Of a DNA stretch of 34,264 nucleotides, positions 31,361 through 34,264 are shown in pieces; positions within the stretch are counted from its first letter, which is position 1; each line of letters opens with the position of its first letter. Position numbers and translations under genes: made by a program. The notes below the pieces were generated by a model. It was given only the letters and a program-made list of their open reading frames with translations, searched no databases and was not told where the DNA came from. Location of the stretch: the NCBI GenBank assembly GCA_030595925.1, contig JAUVLC010000017.1, positions 1 to 34,264 of the forward strand, in the 5' to 3' direction. This DNA is from Clostridia bacterium (GTDB taxonomy: Bacteria > CBDUZB01 > JAGLHV01).

Positions 31361-32203
31361 ATGAAGAAAAATTTTACTTGTAGTAATTTTTTTGTCAGTA
31401 CTGTTGTGGGAATAGTAGTGGGTTTATTGTCTTGTCCTGTATTGGCAAAACAGAGTTCCCGGACAAAGGGTTTTACATTTGCACAGATATGTGATACACA
31501 ATTAGGACATGGTGGTTATCAGCACGACATTAAATCATTCAGGCAGGCTGTGAAACAGATTAATATTCTTAGTCCGGATTTTGTAGTTATTTGTGGTGAC
31601 TTAGTCGATGAAAGGGACAAGCAAATGTTTGAGGATTTTAACAGAATTAAAAAGGAATTACTTGTGCCTTGCTATTGTGCTGTTGGAAATAATGATATTG
31701 ACAATATGCCGACACAGGAGACATTACAACTATATCGTAAATTCATAGGGGAGGATTACTATTCATTTAAACATAAAGGATACACTTTCGTTATCGTTAA
31801 TACACAATTATGGAAATCGCCGCTTAAAGGCGAGTCAAAAAAACACGATTTTTGGTTCAAAAAAGCGTTGCGGGTCGCAAGTAAGAAAAGAAGTCCGATT
31901 TTTTTGGTAGGACACTATCCTCTATACTTGAAAAGTCCTGACGAAAAGGAGAGTAAGAGAAATTTACCGTTGAAAAAAAGAAGGAAATTATTATCCCTGA
32001 TGAAAAAAAGAGGCGTTGTTGCCTATCTTACAGGACACATACATAAGCTAATTGTTAATGATTACGAAGGAATTCAACTGGTAACTGGTGAGACGACCAG
32101 TAAGAACAGGGATGAGAGGCCTTTAGGGTTTAGACTTTGGTATGTTTCTCCGACATTGATAAATCACCGGTTTGTTCCTTTAGAGTATAAAAATCTTAAA
32201 TAG
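31361..32203 (+). CDS. exported calcineurin-like metallophosphoesterase
   Basis: This is a binuclear-metal phosphoesterase directed out of the cytoplasm. The signal peptide runs from MKKNFTCSNFFVSTVVGIVV to VLAK. Metal-binding motifs appear in order: CDTQLG (D-x-Q in place of the common D-x-H, as in CPPED1-like members), VICGDLVDE, AVGNNDI, VGHYPLY and TGHIHKL. An ATG at 31331 is in frame, but ATG 31361 is preferred: it gives a standard signal peptide and has GGAG at suitable distance. The substrate cannot be read from sequence. It ends about 100 nt before the strong bidirectional terminator. Confidence 0.85.
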   Translation: MKKNFTCSNFFVSTVVGIVVGLLSCPVLAKQSSRTKGFTFAQICDTQLGHGGYQHDIKSFRQAVKQINILSPDFVVICGDLVDERDKQMFEDFNRIKKELLVPCYCAVGNNDIDNMPTQETLQLYRKFIGEDYYSFKHKGYTFVIVNTQLWKSPLKGESKKHDFWFKKALRVASKKRSPIFLVGHYPLYLKSPDEKESKRNLPLKKRRKLLSLMKKRGVVAYLTGHIHKLIVNDYEGIQLVTGETTSKNRDERPLGFRLWYVSPTLINHRFVPLEYKNLK

Positions 32204-32302
32204 TGTCTGCCGAAAAACCAAGCAGTTCCTAAGTAAGGTTCTGTATCGGAGGTAGATAAATTTCATCGTTGGATTGTACCATTAAATTGAAAAAACGATA
32301 AG

Positions 32303-32340
32303 AAAAGGGGTCAGAGAGAAAATTACTCTGACCCCTTTTT
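32303..32340. terminator. strong bidirectional rho-independent terminator
   Basis: AAAAGGGGTCAGAG (32303-32316) pairs perfectly with CTCTGACCCCTTTT (32326-32339) over 14 bp, with a 9-nt loop and T-runs on both strands. It ends the plus-strand phosphoesterase unit and the minus-strand tRNA unit. Confidence 0.92.
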
Positions 32341-32345
32341 CAAAC

Positions 32346-32424
32346 TGGCGGGGACGACGAGATTCGAACTCGCGATCTCTGCCTTGACAGGGCAGCGTGA
32401 TAAACCAGGCTACACCACATCCCC
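32346..32424 (-). tRNA. tRNA-Asp (anticodon GTC)
   Basis: On the minus strand: acceptor GGGGATG with CGTCCCC, anticodon stem CTGCC/GGCAG with loop CTGTCAA (anticodon GTC), T-loop TTCGAAT, discriminator G and encoded CCA. It is the last gene of a three-tRNA run and ends 6 nt before the terminator. Confidence 0.95.
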
Positions 32425-32484
32425 TTTTTTTAAAAGATACATTCTTATTCAATTATAAAAGAAATATTGCTTATCCATCTTTAT

Positions 32485-32559
32485 TGGTGGGCGGGAGAGG
32501 ACTCGAACCTCCGACCTCTGCCGTGTAAAGGCAGCGCTATCCCTCTAAGCTACCCGCCC
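32485..32559 (-). tRNA. tRNA-Val (anticodon TAC)
   Basis: On the minus strand: acceptor GGGCGGG with CCCGCCC, anticodon stem CTGCC/GGCAG with loop TTTACAC (anticodon TAC), T-loop TTCGAGT, discriminator A and encoded CCA. Confidence 0.95.
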
Positions 32560-32606
32560 GAATTTATATTATATAATTTTTATTAGATGTATAATATCTT
32601 TCTTTT

Positions 32607-32683
32607 TGGTAGCGGCGGAGGGATTTGAACCCCCGACATAGCGGGTATGAGCCGCCTGCTCTGCCAGACTGAGCTACACCGCC
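32607..32683 (-). tRNA. tRNA-Met (anticodon CAT, elongator type)
   Basis: On the minus strand: acceptor GGCGGTG with CGCCGCT, anticodon stem GGCGG/CCGCT with loop CTCATAC (anticodon CAT), T-loop TTCAAAT and encoded CCA. Position 1 is paired (G-U) and the stem lacks the three G-C pairs of initiators, so elongator Met is favoured. A lysidine-modified Ile tRNA cannot be excluded. It begins 8 nt after the DUF748 stop. Confidence 0.92.
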
Positions 32684-32691
32684 ATAATTTT

Positions 32692-33810
32692 CTATTTTTT
32701 TAAATAAAAAATTTTTCTAAAAAGTTTATCTATTTTCCCGCCAATTTTTCTGCCCATTTTTATAGAAAGAGTTTTGGCTGTACTGTCTTTAAATTTTCCT
32801 TTAAATGCCTTTAAAAGTATTTGACTGATTGCCGTGGAGAAACCAAATTGTGGATCCCGAATATCCCCGCTTATGGGCAAGTTAAAAGAAATTTTATCGG
32901 TTTTAAAAAAATCAGTTACAATTTTTACCGGTAAACCGAAAATTTTCTGCGTTTTTGTCATTCCATTCCCGAATCTAATGTACAAATTTTCCAGGGTAAC
33001 TAAATTGCTGGAAACTAGCCAGTCATTTTGACACTGGATAATGGAATGAATCTGCAAAACACCATTTTCTATGTTAAAGTTACTATTAGGCTCAAAAAAC
33101 GAATTAAAATAAGGTAAAAAAATATTTTTCGCTTGAAGTTCACCGGTTAAAGTTACTTTTTGATTAACCGCGAGAAATTCGCCTTTACAGGAAATATTTC
33201 CTTTCGGAGACGAAGGAATTTCTCCTTTTAAACCAAATTTTACTCCTGAATTTTTTACATTTATATTTTCAACTAAACAGCTTAAATTGTCAATTAATAA
33301 AAATTGATTATCATCCGGATAACTGGTGAAAACAAGTTTTCCTTTTTTTAAGACAATTTTTTCTATAGTCAAAGGAATTGATAACGAAGAAGAAATGTTT
33401 TTTGTTTCTTCGACATTTTTTGTTCCTATTGTTCCTGTTAAACAAGAAAAAACTTCATTAAATCTCGGATGGTCAATGTTTATTACCGGTTGATGAAAAA
33501 ATATTTCCTGGAAAAGCAAATTTCCCTTCAAAAGAGAGAAAATCCCAATATTTATTCGTAATTTTTTAATAAAGATTATTCTTTTTGCGGAAGAATCTGC
33601 CGAATCACTAATGGCTAATTCATTAAACGTTACTTTTCCTTTTAAAAAACAAACATTCACACTTTTCAAATCAATCTTTGTATCGGTTAATTCCGGAATA
33701 TTTTTTACTGTCAAATTATAAACAAATTTTCCGGTAATAACTTTTAGAAAACCCGCAATTACAATCAGTCCAATGAAAACAACTAAAACGCATTTTACCC
33801 AAAATTTCAA
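32692..33810 (-). CDS. AsmA/DUF748-like periplasmic protein
   Basis: The protein has one N-terminal membrane helix (VKCVLVVFIGLIVIAGFLKV) and a long beta-rich periplasmic region typical of AsmA/DUF748 (TamB-related) proteins. Typical stretches are TDTKIDLKSVNVCFLKGKVTF, KKLRINIGIFSLLKGNLLFQ and VINIDHPRF near the start, and FNLPISGDIRDPQFGFS near the end. Such proteins are thought to bridge the envelope and move phospholipids to the outer membrane. The start is TTG at 33810 with AAAGGA 7 nt upstream. Transcription can begin at the promoter at 34111-34083 and run on into three tRNAs, because only 8 nt separate its stop from tRNA-Met. Domain assignment is by pattern; substrate unknown. Confidence 0.8.
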   Translation of the reverse strand: MKFWVKCVLVVFIGLIVIAGFLKVITGKFVYNLTVKNIPELTDTKIDLKSVNVCFLKGKVTFNELAISDSADSSAKRIIFIKKLRINIGIFSLLKGNLLFQEIFFHQPVINIDHPRFNEVFSCLTGTIGTKNVEETKNISSSLSIPLTIEKIVLKKGKLVFTSYPDDNQFLLIDNLSCLVENINVKNSGVKFGLKGEIPSSPKGNISCKGEFLAVNQKVTLTGELQAKNIFLPYFNSFFEPNSNFNIENGVLQIHSIIQCQNDWLVSSNLVTLENLYIRFGNGMTKTQKIFGLPVKIVTDFFKTDKISFNLPISGDIRDPQFGFSTAISQILLKAFKGKFKDSTAKTLSIKMGRKIGGKIDKLFRKIFYLKK

Positions 33811-33826
33811 GAGTTTTTCCTTTGGT

Positions 33827-33986
33827 TAATTCAATGAGACTTAGAGGTTTTTCAGCTACGCTGATAAAAACTCTGTAGTCGAATTGACCCTGAGTACTTC
33901 AGCTGAGTTTATGCTCAGTAAAGCGAAGTGCTCAGCATAAACTCTCTTACAGGAAGTCGAAGGGTCTTCGGTTTAATTTCCCACAG
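33827..33986. repeat. dispersed repeat, copy 2, with nested palindrome
   Basis: It shares blocks in order with 20749-20852 (TAATTCAATGAG, palindrome with CAGC..GCTG, GTAGTCGAAT, CCTGAG, GTCGAAGGGTCT, TTTAATTT, CACAG). It carries about 55 extra bp that include a perfect 11-bp inverted repeat GAGTTTATGCT/AGCATAAACTC (33905-33915 and 33934-33944). It lies in the leader of the DUF748 gene. The remaining sequence to 34264 holds a promoter and the end of another minus-strand frame. Confidence 0.8.
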
Positions 33987-34082
33987 TCTACTGCGGAGTA
34001 GTTCATTTGAAATAATTCAACTTATTATCCGACAGTTGCTACAATAAAACGAAAAAGTAACTAAAAACTATTTCGAGTGTTT

Positions 34083-34111
34083 ATAATATAAAATCTGCTT
34101 TAAAAAGTCAA
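34083..34111 (-). promoter_or_regulatory. sigma70 promoter for the DUF748-tRNA unit
   Basis: On the minus strand: TTGACT (34111-34106), 17-nt spacer, TATTAT (34088-34083). It leaves a leader of about 270 nt that contains the dispersed repeat. Confidence 0.7.
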
Positions 34112-34202
34112 TACATTTTTGTTAAGAGCTATTTGCGTTGTAGCACTTTTTGGTTTTTGAATTGATAAAAAACTTCCTCATTAAAAAATCGTGTTCAATT
34201 TT

Positions 34203-34264
34203 TCAATTTTTTTTCTTCCCGACACCTATTTTAATACCTTTTTCACCAATTAATTTACCAATTC
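34203..34264 (-). CDS. C-terminal end of an unidentified gene
   Basis: A minus-strand frame enters from the window edge, reads IGKLIGEKGIKIGVGKKKN and stops with TGA at 34205-34203. It is open and lysine/glycine-rich, but only about 20 codons are visible, so no family can be named. Its stop lies about 90 nt before the DUF748 promoter. Confidence 0.35.
   Translation of the reverse strand, partial: IGKLIGEKGIKIGVGKKKN

Overview
The window is AT-rich DNA (mostly A/T at third codon positions) from a Gram-negative bacterium. Evidence for two membranes comes from two FadL-type outer-membrane barrels with signal peptides and a C-terminal aromatic residue, a lipoprotein and an AsmA/DUF748-like protein. 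A lone NIL-ferredoxin suggests an anaerobe. The gene mix resembles uncultured candidate-phylum genomes of the Omnitrophota kind, but no rRNA or marker gene here fixes the taxonomy; that placement is inference. The standard genetic code fits. Promoters of TTGACN-17-TATAAT type are easy to see.

Layout. 1-2100: a ClpP-class serine peptidase of the SDH_sah type, then two convergent small genes around a strong hairpin. 2206-4295: a two-gene membrane operon (NfeD protease plus slipin/SPFH protein). 4296-4826: a repeat-rich spacer. 4827-12054: a nucleic-acid block with a short RNase HIII and two large UvrD-type helicases, each with a C-terminal PD-(D/E)XK nuclease and Fe-S cysteines. Between the helicases lies a roughly 500-bp insertion flanked by 17-bp direct repeats and carrying a DUF559 remnant. 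12055-12870 is non-coding. 12871-20175: a lipid-themed block with FadL-1, a START/SRPBCC protein, a cyanobacterial-type acyl-ACP reductase homologue, a membrane GAF/HD-GYP sensor, tRNA-Glu, FadL-2 and a second, frameshifted SRPBCC gene. 20344-23507: NIL-ferredoxin, then an FtsH-like protease with a lipoprotein. 23810-25437: an AbiE toxin-antitoxin pair with a visible operator. 25468-26547: mnmA. 26847-30191: an HNH-like zinc protein, a DNA methyltransferase and a TdeIII-family restriction enzyme. 30357-32203: an NTF2-fold immunity-like protein, a frameshifted secreted protein and a calcineurin-type phosphoesterase. 32303-33810 (minus strand): a DUF748 gene followed by tRNA-Met, tRNA-Val and tRNA-Asp and a strong bidirectional terminator.

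How genes work together. The FadL/SRPBCC/acyl-ACP reductase group suggests uptake, carriage and reduction of long acyl chains. The reductase keeps the cysteine that aligns with the catalytic Cys of cyanobacterial AAR. The helicase-nuclease pair looks like an AddAB/AdnAB-type end-processing machine. The AbiE and TdeIII loci form a small defence island around mnmA. Three genes are broken by an apparent single missing base in or near a homopolymer, so read error must be excluded before calling them pseudogenes.
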